From Flaccisagitta enflata (lineage: Eukaryota; Chaetognatha; Sagittoidea; Aphragmophora): 64,000 bases of DNA. Positions 22,133-31,990 of this stretch are shown here, one piece after another. Position 1 is the first letter of the stretch; each line of letters starts with the position of its first letter. The stretch covers positions 7,006,001 to 7,070,000 of the forward strand of contig OZ231127.1 in NCBI GenBank assembly GCA_965153355.1, given 5' to 3'. The notes beneath the pieces were generated by a model. It worked only from the letters and a program-made list of their open reading frames with translations. It had not been told where the DNA came from and made no database searches. Made by a program: the position numbers and the translations under genes.

Positions 22133-23349
22133 ATGGAAGCCCTAAGCATCGTCAACTTTCTGAAACAAGCGTCGAAACTTTTTAGAAGATCTTTCTACAT
22201 CGAAGACAACGATCTACAAAATGACAATAACAATCAAATCGATAATACTCATCATTTTCTCGACGATCCATTCACAACTGAAAAGGAGAAAAAACAGACG
22301 CTCAATGAGAAGGTGGTGCCCCAACTTATCTCACTTGACGATGACGACGATGATGGTCGTGGACAAGGAATTCCGCCTCATTCTAGCGAGGTTCTTCCCG
22401 CGATTTCTACTCGGCTACTTCCGCCCGAGGCTAAGCTTACGTCATTGTCGTCACATCCTATGAATCATTCTTCTACACCTCATCCTCCCGCCGGCACTCT
22501 GACAGATACTCTTTCCCATCCTCTTTCCACGCCTCTCCTATCTTCCGTTAGACAGCCGGTATTCTGTCTCCCCAGTGGCTCGACCGAATCGAACGCCGCT
22601 GTAGATGAATCTCTCAACTTCGAGTCATATTTGGGCAAACATCAAGAACACGACTTTTTAGTACCCTCGTCTTCGAAGGTGGTGAGGGATGAAATTGAAA
22701 ACCCGAATGAAAACCCTCTTTCTCTTTCGTCGGTTTCACCTTTGCCCTCGAGTGAAAACCTTTCTGCAATCGACGGACCTTCTCTTTTTTCGCCTCCTCC
22801 TCATCTTCCTCCTCCTCCCTCTTCTCCTTCTTTGCATGTAAACTTATCCACTCATCAATGTTTACACGAAGAAAAGGGAGAAGAAGAAAACTCGTGGAGA
22901 CCTGCGGGTCAGCCAAAGGAGAACAAGAAAACCATGTCAACAACAACAACAACAACAAAAACAACATCAACTATGACAACACCGACAACAATAGGCACAA
23001 CACCGACGCCGGCAACAACGACAACAACAGACAAGGGTCAAATATTCAAGGACTACCAAAAAGATGAGAAAGAAGGAGAAAGAATTGAGGAGATGCTTGT
23101 CAAAGAGAGTCCGGGGGCTACGAAAGGAGTAATAATAGATGGAATGTTGGCAAAAGATAGAGAAGGAATAGACTATGAAACTCAGGTCACGCTGTTGTCT
23201 AACCAAGATGAGGCGCTTAACAGAGAACCAGTCGAAGTGTTGGTCAAAGACGAGGTAGTGTTGATGTCTGACGATGGCGATGGGAAGAAACACAACGTTT
23301 CAAGGCCCGTGGAAATCGTAAAACCAGCCAAAAAAGACGAGGACCATGA
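22133..23349 (+). CDS. Gene 2 exon 1 (putative start exon)
   Basis: The reading frame runs from an ATG with good context (AGCATGG) directly after an (ATC)n tract to the donor ATGA|GTAAGT at 23350, 405 codons plus two bases. The start reads MEALSIVNFLKQASKLFRRS; after that the protein is rich in Ser, Pro, Asp and Thr, with a D6 run, a poly-Pro/Ser stretch around codons 270-290, and a Thr run around codon 320. The last hundred residues are acidic and charged (DKGQIFKDYQKDEKEGERIE). The preceding CAG at 22129-22131 could instead be an acceptor, making this an internal exon, so the start is provisional. The stop-free frame and the phase match to exon 2 are the main evidence. No family is recognised. 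Confidence 0.6.
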
Positions 23350-23370
23350 GTAAGTTTGGAAAAATGAATG

Positions 23371-23490
23371 TTTTTGAGTCGCGGACACGCGACTCTATAG
23401 GCCACTTCTCGGTTCGACGGTCCGTCCGTCCGTCCGTCCATTGTTTTTCGAGGTTTTCCGCTCCTGCCCACCTGTCCGCGACTAATGCTG
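23371..23490 (-). mobile_element. Family H copy filling gene 2 intron 1
   Basis: TTTTTGAGTCGCGGACACGCGACTC to CCACCTGTCCGCGACTAAT, lying in a 216-bp intron. It accounts for over half of that intron. Confidence 0.7.
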
Positions 23491-23565
23491 CCATGAATGT
23501 ATCTTACTTACTAACATTTGGTCTCATTTAAAATTAAAGCGATATCTTCTTAAATCCTCCTCCAG

Positions 23566-23669
23566 ATGTGGCAAACCGAGTTCATATTGTTCGTTTTACG
23601 CGACGAAGACTGACGCAGTTCTGGAATCTGTCGCTTCAACCTCTGAATCTAGACAGAGGAAGACCGAAG
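23566..23669 (+). CDS. Gene 2 exon 2
   Basis: A 104-bp exon between CTCCTCCAG and AAG|GTACAA. Joined in phase after exon 1 (GA|A), it reads ECGKPSSYCSFYATKTDAVL and then ESVASTSESRQRKTE. The composition is that of an ordinary protein, unlike the neighbouring repeats. A longer open frame overlapping this exon runs straight into a (CAA)n tract and is a shadow. Confidence 0.6.
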
Positions 23670-23742
23670 GTACAACGATTATTACAGGGTAATGGTATAG
23701 CCAAATATTACAACAATGACAACGACAGCAACGACAGCAACG

Positions 23743-24262
<520 letters not shown>

Positions 24263-24308
24263 AAAATTCCGAGTCTCCATTTGTTGTTTCCTATGTACGC
24301 CATCCTCG

Positions 24309-24356
24309 AGACCGCGTTTCACACCACAATCAATCAATCAATCAATCGATCAATCG

Positions 24357-24429
<73 letters not shown>
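24309..24429. repeat. (CAAT)n microsatellite in gene 2 intron 2
   Basis: About 120 bp of AATC, ending 34 bp before exon 3. Confidence 0.95.
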
Positions 24430-24430
<1 letters not shown>

Positions 24431-24463
24431 CAACACTGCACTTCTTTTCTTTTTCTTCCCCAG

Positions 24464-24609
24464 AATCGGAATCCGAGTCTGCGATGGTTTCTTCCCATAT
24501 TTGCCATCCGCGCGATCGAGTTTCTCACTACAAACTGGCTAAAAAACTTCACGATGAATTAGGATATGATGACGAAACTTCGCACAAAGCCAGACTCAAT
24601 GAAAAGAAG
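24464..24609 (+). CDS. Gene 2 exon 3 (best-conserved-looking core)
   Basis: A 146-bp exon bounded by TTCTTCCCCAG and AAG|GTTGGT. In phase with exon 2 it gives SESESAMVSSHICHPRDRVS and then HYKLAKKLHDELGYDDETSH, KARLNEKK. This is the least repetitive, most domain-like part of the protein, with mixed charged and hydrophobic residues suggesting helices. I cannot assign it to a family. It is the part most worth a profile search. Confidence 0.65.
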
Positions 24610-24652
24610 GTTGGTCTGTTGTTTTTGTTTTTGTTTTTGTTTTTGTTTTTGG

Positions 24653-24811
24653 TTTTAGTCGCGGACACGCGACTCTTTACCTTGCCATGTCGGTCGGTAG
24701 GTCGGTATGTCGGTCGGTCGGTCGGTCCGTCACATTTTTGAATTCTGAGCGGTTTTCGCATAACTGCTCCTGCCCAACGGTCCGCGACTGGATTGCCGTG
24801 TATCCGGCCTC
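24653..24811 (-). mobile_element. Family H copy inside (GTTTTT)n, gene 2 intron 3
   Basis: TTTTAGTCGCGGACACGCGACT to GCCGTGTATCCGGCCTC. (GTTTTT)n runs lie on both sides (24620-24652, 24813-24900), so the element entered the microsatellite or the array grew around it. Confidence 0.75.
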
Positions 24812-24812
24812 T

Positions 24813-24900
24813 TTGTTTTTGTTTTTGTTTTTGTTTTTGTTTTTGTTTTTGTTTTTGTTTTTGTTTTTGTTTTTGTTTTTGTTTTTGTTTTTGTTTTTGT
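24813..24900. repeat. (GTTTTT)n microsatellite in gene 2 intron 3
   Basis: About 14 perfect hexamers; the same hexamer lies before the family H copy at 24620-24652. Confidence 0.95.
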
Positions 24901-25274
24901 TGTTTTTCGCTTGTTGTTATTGTCGTTATTCTTGTGGTTTTTGTGGTAATTTTAATGTTGTTGTTGTTGGTGTGTGTTGTCGATTTCTTAGCATAGTTTT
25001 TTTGTACTTTTAGTCAGAATTCTTTCCAAATTCCACCTGATTTTTGATTTATATTGTGACATATATGACCCAAACGAGATCCTCTTTTTCAGAAATCTAG
25101 ATCAGGATTGGAGAAATAATCAACAAATCATTTTTGATCGCAATCTGTTGTTTTGAATGAAAGAGAAAGAGTATGGGCGATAACCATTACCAATGAATTA
25201 GTACTGTTCAGCAGTGTTCCCAGTTATCGAAGATGATCCGCGGTTATCTCGGCACAAGAGAAAAAGAAAGAAAA

Positions 25275-25368
25275 CGAGAATGAATGAATGAATGAATGAA
25301 TGAATGAATGAATGAATGAATGAATGAATGAATGACTGAATGAATGAATGAATGAATATATGAATGAA
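25275..25368. repeat. (GAAT)n microsatellite in gene 2 intron 3
   Basis: About 94 bp with one GACT and one ATAT interruption. Confidence 0.95.
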
Positions 25369-25428
25369 AAAGAATGAAACAAAAAGAATGTCAGAAGAAT
25401 GTAGTGAAGGAAGAAGAGCTAAAGAAAA

Positions 25429-25875
<447 letters not shown>

Positions 25876-25905
25876 AAGCGGTCATTTTCCTCGTTCTCCA
25901 TTCAG

Positions 25906-26302
25906 TTGGCGGCGAGTTTCAAGCGTCATTTCGCTCCTTTCGACTTGACGATCCACTGCATCCGTCGACGCCTCTGCGTCGTCGACGGCGCTTCCGCATC
26001 CGGTCATCGAGAAGCGACTTCGGAAGACCTCGTCAACCACTTCCGCGTCCACAAACTTCGAACGCATCTCGTCGTTTTCTACGAATATCGTCAAGGACAT
26101 CCGTCGAGATCTGTGCAGAAATGGCGACAAAAAACGACTGCAGGTGCAGCAGCATCGTCAGAAGCAGCAGCTGCAGCAGCCACAACAGCAGGAAACACAG
26201 CAGCTACAAACTATGTTACTTTTAACTCCTCTTCCTCCTCTTTTTCGCGGGATTCCAGGGGTTCTCCATCGCCGTCTCTCGCACTTCGATCTGCTGACCA
26301 TG
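25906..26302 (+). CDS. Gene 2 exon 4 (reading frame uncertain)
   Basis: The acceptor is TCTCCATTCAG at 25901-25905. Phase 0 from exon 3 gives LAASFKRHFAPFDLTIHCIR and so on, and two donors, CAG|GTGCAG at 26143 and ATG|GTAATT at 26302, both leave the phase 1 that exon 5 needs. However, the frame one base later, after a TGA, is also open from about 25946. It reads like an ordinary Ser/Thr- then Gln-rich protein (SASTNFERISSFSTNIVKDI, RRDLCRNGDKKRLQVQQHRQ) and could be entered through AG at 25995 or 26011. If unspliced, the first frame continues to a TGA at 26431-26433 with a hydrophobic tail (ASYILALLMGFSFTVLPCSA), which could be an alternative membrane-anchored end. Coordinates are good; the protein sequence is provisional. 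Confidence 0.4.
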
Positions 26303-26544
26303 GTAATTGGCTTACGACACGCTCGGCGCGATCGTTGGATATTTTCGCCAGTTATATTTTAGCACTACTTATGGGATTTTCCTTTACAGTATTGCCTTGC
26401 TCTGCTTATAATGTACAGCAATCACATCAATGAACTCTTCCAGTCCAGATTTGTGGCAGAGATACATTTTAGGAACAACATACTGGGAAAAAGAAAGGGA
26501 ATAGGAAATCGATTTACTGAAGAATGAGTGATAAAAATTGTCAT

Positions 26545-26702
26545 GAGGTTCCGCAAAAAATTCTTAATCTGCTTTCAGATGAAACATTTTGCATTTCCAA
26601 GAACATGGCTCTTTTCTTGTGTGTTTTTGGACGAGAGCCATGTTTTTAGTTTTTTGAATAAGTCATTTTCTATGCAAATTAAGAATTTTTCGTAAGGCTT
26701 GT
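26545..26702. repeat. Small palindrome in gene 2 intron 4
   Basis: AAAAAATTCTTAAT and AAGAACATGGCTCTTTTC are inverted at GAGAGCCATGTTTTTAG and ATTAAGAATTTTTCGTAAGG. This is a 158-bp foldback. Confidence 0.5.
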
Positions 26703-27397
26703 CCAGTGATAAAAAGAATTTTCTTAAGAAAAAGTGGTATTTTTACCCACATATCGATACTGTTTACACTACAAACGTCATCCCTATGATATTTTCATGC
26801 AAATTCTCAACCAAACTACACATCCACATGTTCTGGGCAGCTCAATGAAGGCGTCTTTTTGATTGATCCACATAGTGTAAAACTGGCTGTGGCAGTGAAA
26901 ATCTCATACTCAAAAAAACCGTGTCTTACGCTCGTTACTTTTAGTCTTACTTTTGTACCTATTTTATGGGCATGTCTGGCTATCTGAGTGTCCGTCTGTC
27001 AGCTGGTCCGCAACACTTGGCTTTTTCGAGCCTTTAGGGGTCTTGCACGCGGCATTTTGTATCGCTGGTTCTGCCCTGTGATAAAAAAAACTTTTGCATC
27101 ACTGCGCATGAGTTGATTATCACGATTCCCATTCTTCATTTATGACATGATCTTAGCTGGTGAAACGTATGCCATTCATGAGGGGTCAAAATTGAACATT
27201 TTCATAATTCAAATTTGACTTTTTCTAGTCATTATATATGTTATTACGAGTAATTCAGCAAAAAAATTGATGCGAATTTATATCTCTAAAAAAAGTTATG
27301 GATGATTTTCAAAAAAAAGCATTTTTTACCACAATCACGTCAAATCATTTCACTTCTCTGTCGCGAACCCGCGGTATAGTATGAGGCTCTGTCCGCC

Positions 27398-27401
<4 letters not shown>

Positions 27402-27472
<71 letters not shown>
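27402..27472. repeat. (GT)n microsatellite
   Basis: About 35 perfect GT units in gene 2 intron 4. Confidence 0.95.
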
Positions 27473-27475
<3 letters not shown>

Positions 27476-27594
27476 CAACTAGAAGTTTTAAATTTTTAAC
27501 CGCCAAAACAAGATTCCCTCTTGGTTACAGTCGGGTTTCCATGAACAGTAAAAGACCAAGAAATAATTTTGTCGGAGGCGGTAACAGCCAATTA

Positions 27595-28790
27595 AGTAAA
27601 ACTAGTCATCCAAGGATTGCACATGGTCAGCGGTACCCGATGTCCTGCCACTGCTGTCTCACACAAGGTTTGAGACAAGACTGATATAACTATGCGTTTT
27701 TTTTTATTTTTGTATAGTTCATGAGCATACAAACCAAGAACCATCAAGTAGAAAATCTTTCCTGAGGCGCTTTTTGAAATAAATGAAAAATTCAATATTT
27801 TTAGCTCCATTTTTCATAAAAAAATTTTCAGGTCGGTTTAACCTTTTTTTTGACAGCATAATGTTAATCCTGATAAGTTTCTGATTCATTTGATAGGTCG
27901 CACTATATGGTTTTCTTAAGAAAAAAAAAATTCATTTTCAAAGCCACCGTTACAAAATTAGAATGGTGGCCTAGAATATAAAAAATTTATTTCTTATGAA
28001 AACCATATAGTGCGACCTATCAAATGAATCAGAATTTTATCAGGATTAACAATATGCTCTCAAAAAATAGGTTAAACCAACCTAAAAAAATTTTTATGAA
28101 AAATAAAGCTAAAAATATTGAATTTTTCATTTACTTCAAAAAGCGCCTCTGAAAAGATTTTCTACTTGATGGTTCTTGGTTTGTATGCCCATGACCTATG
28201 CAAAAATGCAAAAAACCGCATAGTTATGTCATTCTTGTCTAAAACTTTGCTTGAGACAGCAGTGCTGCTGGTAGTGAAGTGAAGTGAGAGCAGGGCAGCG
28301 GCCCCAAAGGACCAATGTCCTGTAGAACTTAGGTGGGAATTTCCAGACGTCCTGAGAGGGGCATATTTCAGGCCTTAGATGACTGATTTCGGCCAAAGAA
28401 GGCATATTTGAAGGCTGGGGGGCAGAATAAAGACTTTGAGAGCAGATTTGAGGTTTGGAGGGAAAATTTGAGCCAGGGTGTGCTGATTTGATGCTTGGAG
28501 GGCTAATTGAAGGTCTGGAGGTCAGATTTGAGGTGTGGAGGTCAGATTTGAGGCTGGGGGGAGCTGATTTGAAGCCTGGAAGGCTGATTTGAGGCCTTGA
28601 GGGTTAAATTGATGACTGGGAGGGCAAATTTGAGGCCTTGATGGCCAATGGGGGGGACGGATGGAAGGACAGAAGGACAGATGGAAGGATGGACAGAAGG
28701 AATAGGAAGGACGGATGTCTGGAAATTCTCCTCCCCCCCGTGTTTTACACGACATTGGCCCTTTGGGGCCGCTGCCCAAAAAGAGATCAA
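27595..28790. repeat. Family M copy interrupted by a long palindrome
   Basis: GATTGCACATGGTCAGCGG to GATGTCCTGCC, then the insert 27650-28264, then GAGCAGGGCAGCGGCCCC. The core of GGCTGATTTGAGGCCTGGAG units runs to 28640, followed by a GGAAGGACAGAAGGACAG run and the inverted end module (TTGGCCCTTTGGGGCCGCTG). It lies in gene 2 intron 4. Confidence 0.6.
27650..28264. mobile_element. Long near-perfect palindrome inserted in a family M copy
   Basis: ACTGCTGTCTC starts the left arm and GAGACAGCAGT closes the right. The arms of about 290 bp match over CATACAAACCAAGAACCATC, GATAGGTCGCACTATATGG and more, with a spacer of about 60 bp near 27955. Family M sequence is broken at 27649 and resumes at 28265. 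It lies in gene 2 intron 4. Confidence 0.65.
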
Positions 28791-28799
28791 GTTGAATGG

Positions 28800-29160
28800 A
28801 GTGAGTTTCAAATCCCAGTCTGGAGGCTTTAAAAGTCTAATCCCAGTCTTGAAGCTCAAATCCCAGTCTGGAGGCTCAAATCCCAGTCTTGAAGCTAAAA
28901 TTCCAGCCTTGAGGCTCAAATTTCAGTCTTGAGACTCAAATCTCAGTCTCAAGGCTCAAATCCCAGTCTCGAGGCTTAAATCCCAGCCCCGAGGCTCACA
29001 TCTCAGCTTTGAGGCTCACATCTCAGCTTTGTGGCTCACATCCCACCTGCAATAAAGACAGCATAGATCATTGGCCCCTTCAGGGCCGCTGCCCCTCTAT
29101 CAACCTCACACCCGCACCAACTCACATAGGGGCAACGGGTAGCGCTGACCATCTAACACT
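28800..29160. repeat. Second family M array (CCCAGTCTTGAGGCTCAAAT)
   Basis: About 14 units of roughly 20 bp, then GGCCCCTTCAGGGCCGCTGCC and GGGCAACGGGTAGCGCTGAC. Confidence 0.6.
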
Positions 29161-29179
29161 TTTGTTTATTTTTCATTTC

Positions 29180-29370
29180 TTTGCTTTATTCTTTATTCTT
29201 TCTTTCTTTCATTCTTTCATTCTTTCATTCTTTTTTTCTTTCATTCTTTCATTCTTTCATTCTTTCATTCTTACATTCTTACATTCTTTCATTCATTCAT
29301 TCATTCATTCATTCATTCATTCATTCATTCATTCATTCATTCATTCATTCATTCTTTCTTTCTTTCTTTT
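29180..29370. repeat. (CTTT)/(CATT)n microsatellite
   Basis: TTCATTCTT units shade into a near-pure CATT block (29290-29352), then CTTT. Confidence 0.9.
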
Positions 29371-29468
29371 TTTCCATTTTTCTTTCCATGACAGAATCAG
29401 GGGCTCCTCCACAAATCTTTTGGCATTTTGGATGGAATGTACGCACATCTCATCTCTGTTTATACAAA

Positions 29469-29469
<1 letters not shown>

Positions 29470-29545
<76 letters not shown>
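29470..29545. repeat. (AC)n microsatellite
   Basis: About 70 bp of AC, then ACGCACACGC variants. Confidence 0.95.
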
Positions 29546-29547
<2 letters not shown>

Positions 29548-29639
29548 ATGCCTGCATACATGCACACCCAGCCAACCCTTGCACACACATGCTCAAGCAT
29601 TCCGCGTTTTAATCATTTCTTTGATGATTAATTGATTTG

Positions 29640-30540
29640 CATACCGACGAGACACTCAAAATTCAATGGTCAGAATTCATTTTTTTTAGCGGGGAAGTGA
29701 AATGCATTATTTTAGTCTTTCAGATAGTATAATTGCTTGGTAGCTGAAGGTCCTTAGACTGTAGATAACTATTTCTGATTATAATCGATTTCGATGAGAT
29801 AAATTTTGCATAACAAGTCCTGCCGTAAATTTTAAATTTGCATGGGAAATGAAAAAAATGAAAAAATGAAGAACATCAGACGCTAGTAAAATGCCATACT
29901 TAGGATCTGATGTTTTTTAAAATGCGAATTTTTTCAATTTAAAGCCGTAATAAAATTTACGCCACAGAGAATGTTTTTTTCGAAAATTCTAATTTTCTTG
30001 GTTTTTGAAGAAAAAAATGACAAAAACCCCACTTCCCATCAATGGATTTTCATAAAATTTGACATGCACGCAGTCGGGCGCGTCCTTCATCTACAATAAA
30101 AATTTCAAGGAGCTGCGTTGACAGGAAGAGGGAATTTTTGTGAACGGAAGGTGTCAACTGAAAATTTTCAATTATTGATTATTACCTGACAGTGGACAAG
30201 ATTTTTTTTTTAAAAGGGGTATATAAAGTTAACATGAAGCTATGCAAAAAATATTATTTGTATTTCACAAGTATATGAGCGTATATGTACTGCAGAATTG
30301 ATGAGAATTCTAACACTTTGGCGATACCATTCAAATAAAAAAAAAGTTCGAAAATTTTTCTCAGCTGATTTCCAATGTTTTCTAATATTTTCTTTCTCCT
30401 AATTAAATATTTCCGTTGTCAAAACCTTGCCTAGTGGCTATTTTTCTAACAAAGGCCTATAAGGGGATAGTAGGGGAGGCAATGGCTTCTTCACCAGGTC
30501 AAAAATGATCATTTTGAAGCTCTACGAGGCCGTCAATAAG
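29640..30540. other. Gene 2 intron 4, 3' part: no feature seen
   Basis: AT-rich unique-looking sequence. A short inverted pair around AAGAACATCAGACGCTAGTA / TACTTAGGATCTGATGTT (29868-29912) resembles 3685-3730. No exon could be supported. Confidence 0.5.
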
Positions 30541-30585
30541 CCTGCATAAAAAGTGTCTTTTTTCGGTTCTTCATGTCTTATGCAG

Positions 30586-30927
30586 ATTCTTCGCCCCTTC
30601 CCGTTCCTACTCAAACGCGTCACGCGACTTTGGCAGCGGACAACGCGGAACAATTCGCCTTCAATCTGCTCCAAGACCGGAAACTGAATCTGCTCAAACA
30701 AACCTCGTTGAAGTCGTCTTCCTCCACCATCTCGTCGAAGAGGTCTTCAGCTTCCAAGAGGAGGATGTCGACGATGATGAAGCATCTCGTCGAGCCGACG
30801 ATGACGTCGACGACCAACGTTTCCGCTTCTGCCTCTGCTTCAGCATCCGCGACCGTCGACACGTCCTTGTTGTTGTCATCTTCCGCCACAGCATCCACCT
30901 ATCCCGACGATGACGGCATGATGGCGA

Positions 30928-30976
<49 letters not shown>

Positions 30977-31181
30977 AATGATGATGATGCCGAGAACGGA
31001 AGTGGCACCAAAGACGGTAACTGCGCCATCTTCGAACAAACGGATTCAGTCGTGTTTGACGTCGAGATTAATCAATTTGGAAAAGACTCTTTCCTCTTCT
31101 TCTCTCAAGACTCCGTGTTTAAAAATGGCGTCTTCAGAATCGATGGATGATGAAGACTCGGTCGTAAGAGTGGCAACGCAG
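30586..31181 (+). CDS. Gene 2 exon 5
   Basis: The exon is bounded by TCTTATGCAG and ACGCAG|GTGAGG. The frame that joins exon 6 reads SSPLPVPTQTRHATLAADNA, then EQFAFNLLQDRKLNLLKQTS, then a Ser/Thr/Lys-rich region with Ala-Ser repeats, and a (ACG)n Thr run at about 30933-30975. It ends MASSESMDDEDSVVRVATQ. A second frame is open for most of the exon and turns the same triplet run into poly-Asp followed by ordinary-looking residues. Phase continuity with exon 6 favours the first. Confidence 0.55.
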
Positions 31182-31189
31182 GTGAGGAA

Positions 31190-31690
31190 ACAATCAAACA
31201 TACAAAACAAATAAACAAACAGAATAAATAAAATAGATGAACATTTGAGAAAACAAATGAACAAACAATCGAACAAATATGCAAACAGATAAACAGACAA
31301 TGAAATATACAAATAATCAAACAAACATACATACAAATGGACAAACAGACAATGAAACAAACAAATGTATACAAACAAAAAAACAAACAAACAAAAAATC
31401 AAACAGTCAAGAAAACAGACAAGCAAACAATCAAGCATACAAAAACAAACCCAACAAGACAAAGAAGTAACTAATCATTGATAAAAAGAAAAGAAAAAGA
31501 AAGAAAATAAACAGACAAACTAACAGATAAACAAAGCAAACAATACAAACAAACAAAAGGATAAACAAACAAAGATACTAATTGAGCCAAACAAAAAAAC
31601 AAATTAAAAGAAATGAAATGAAAAAGAAAATAAACAAACAAACAAACAAACAAACAAACAAACAAACAAACCCAAAAAACAAAACTATCT
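31190..31690. repeat. Degenerate AAAC-rich tract filling gene 2 intron 5
   Basis: About 500 bp built from AAACAAAC, AAATAAAC and ACAGACAAAC words, becoming pure (AAAC)n at 31635-31672. Confidence 0.85.
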
Positions 31691-31707
31691 TTATCCTTTC
31701 CATATAG

Positions 31708-31887
31708 GATGTGGAGGACTCGGATTCGTTTCCGATGATCGAAGTTCGTCCAGATTCCATCATTTTTCACGGAATCAAAAGAAGCAAAAAAAGAGAAGAT
31801 TTGGGATTCGTTTTAGTTTCTTGGTCAGATGTCAGAGGAGATGATGAACAAGAATTCATAGCCGATAGTCGTAGAGCATTTGACTGA
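31708..31887 (+). CDS. Gene 2 terminal exon 6
   Basis: The acceptor is TTTCCATATAG. The frame in phase with exon 5 reads DVEDSDSFPMIEVRPDSIIF, HGIKRSKKREDLGFVLVSWS, DVRGDDEQEFIADSRRAFD and stops with TGA at 31885-31887. This is a non-repetitive, convincing C-terminus. A diverged second copy of its last 50 bp follows at 31936-31990. Confidence 0.65.
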   Translation, partial: DVEDSDSFPMIEVRPDSIIFHGIKRSKKREDLGFVLVSWSDVRGDDEQEFIADSRRAFD

Positions 31888-31935
31888 TTGGTTGAATGAT
31901 TGATTGTATGATTGACTGTATTTGGATTCTTTTTA

Positions 31936-31990
31936 GAGATGATGAATAAGAATTTCAAGCTGATAGTGGGAGAGCATTCGACTGACTGAT
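31936..31990 (+). pseudogene. Partial tandem copy of gene 2 exon 6 end
   Basis: The segment from GAGATGATGAATAAGAATTT to about 31990 matches 31838-31893 with scattered substitutions. In the same frame it reads DDE-stop-EFQADSGRAFD-stop against DDEQEFIADSRRAFD-stop. The in-frame TAA makes it non-coding, so it is a tandem duplication of the exon end now lying in the 3' UTR or just downstream. Confidence 0.6.

Noticed and set aside
22858-23067. Asn-rich frame within gene 2 exon 1
   Set aside because: Shadow of the Thr-rich coding segment in another frame.
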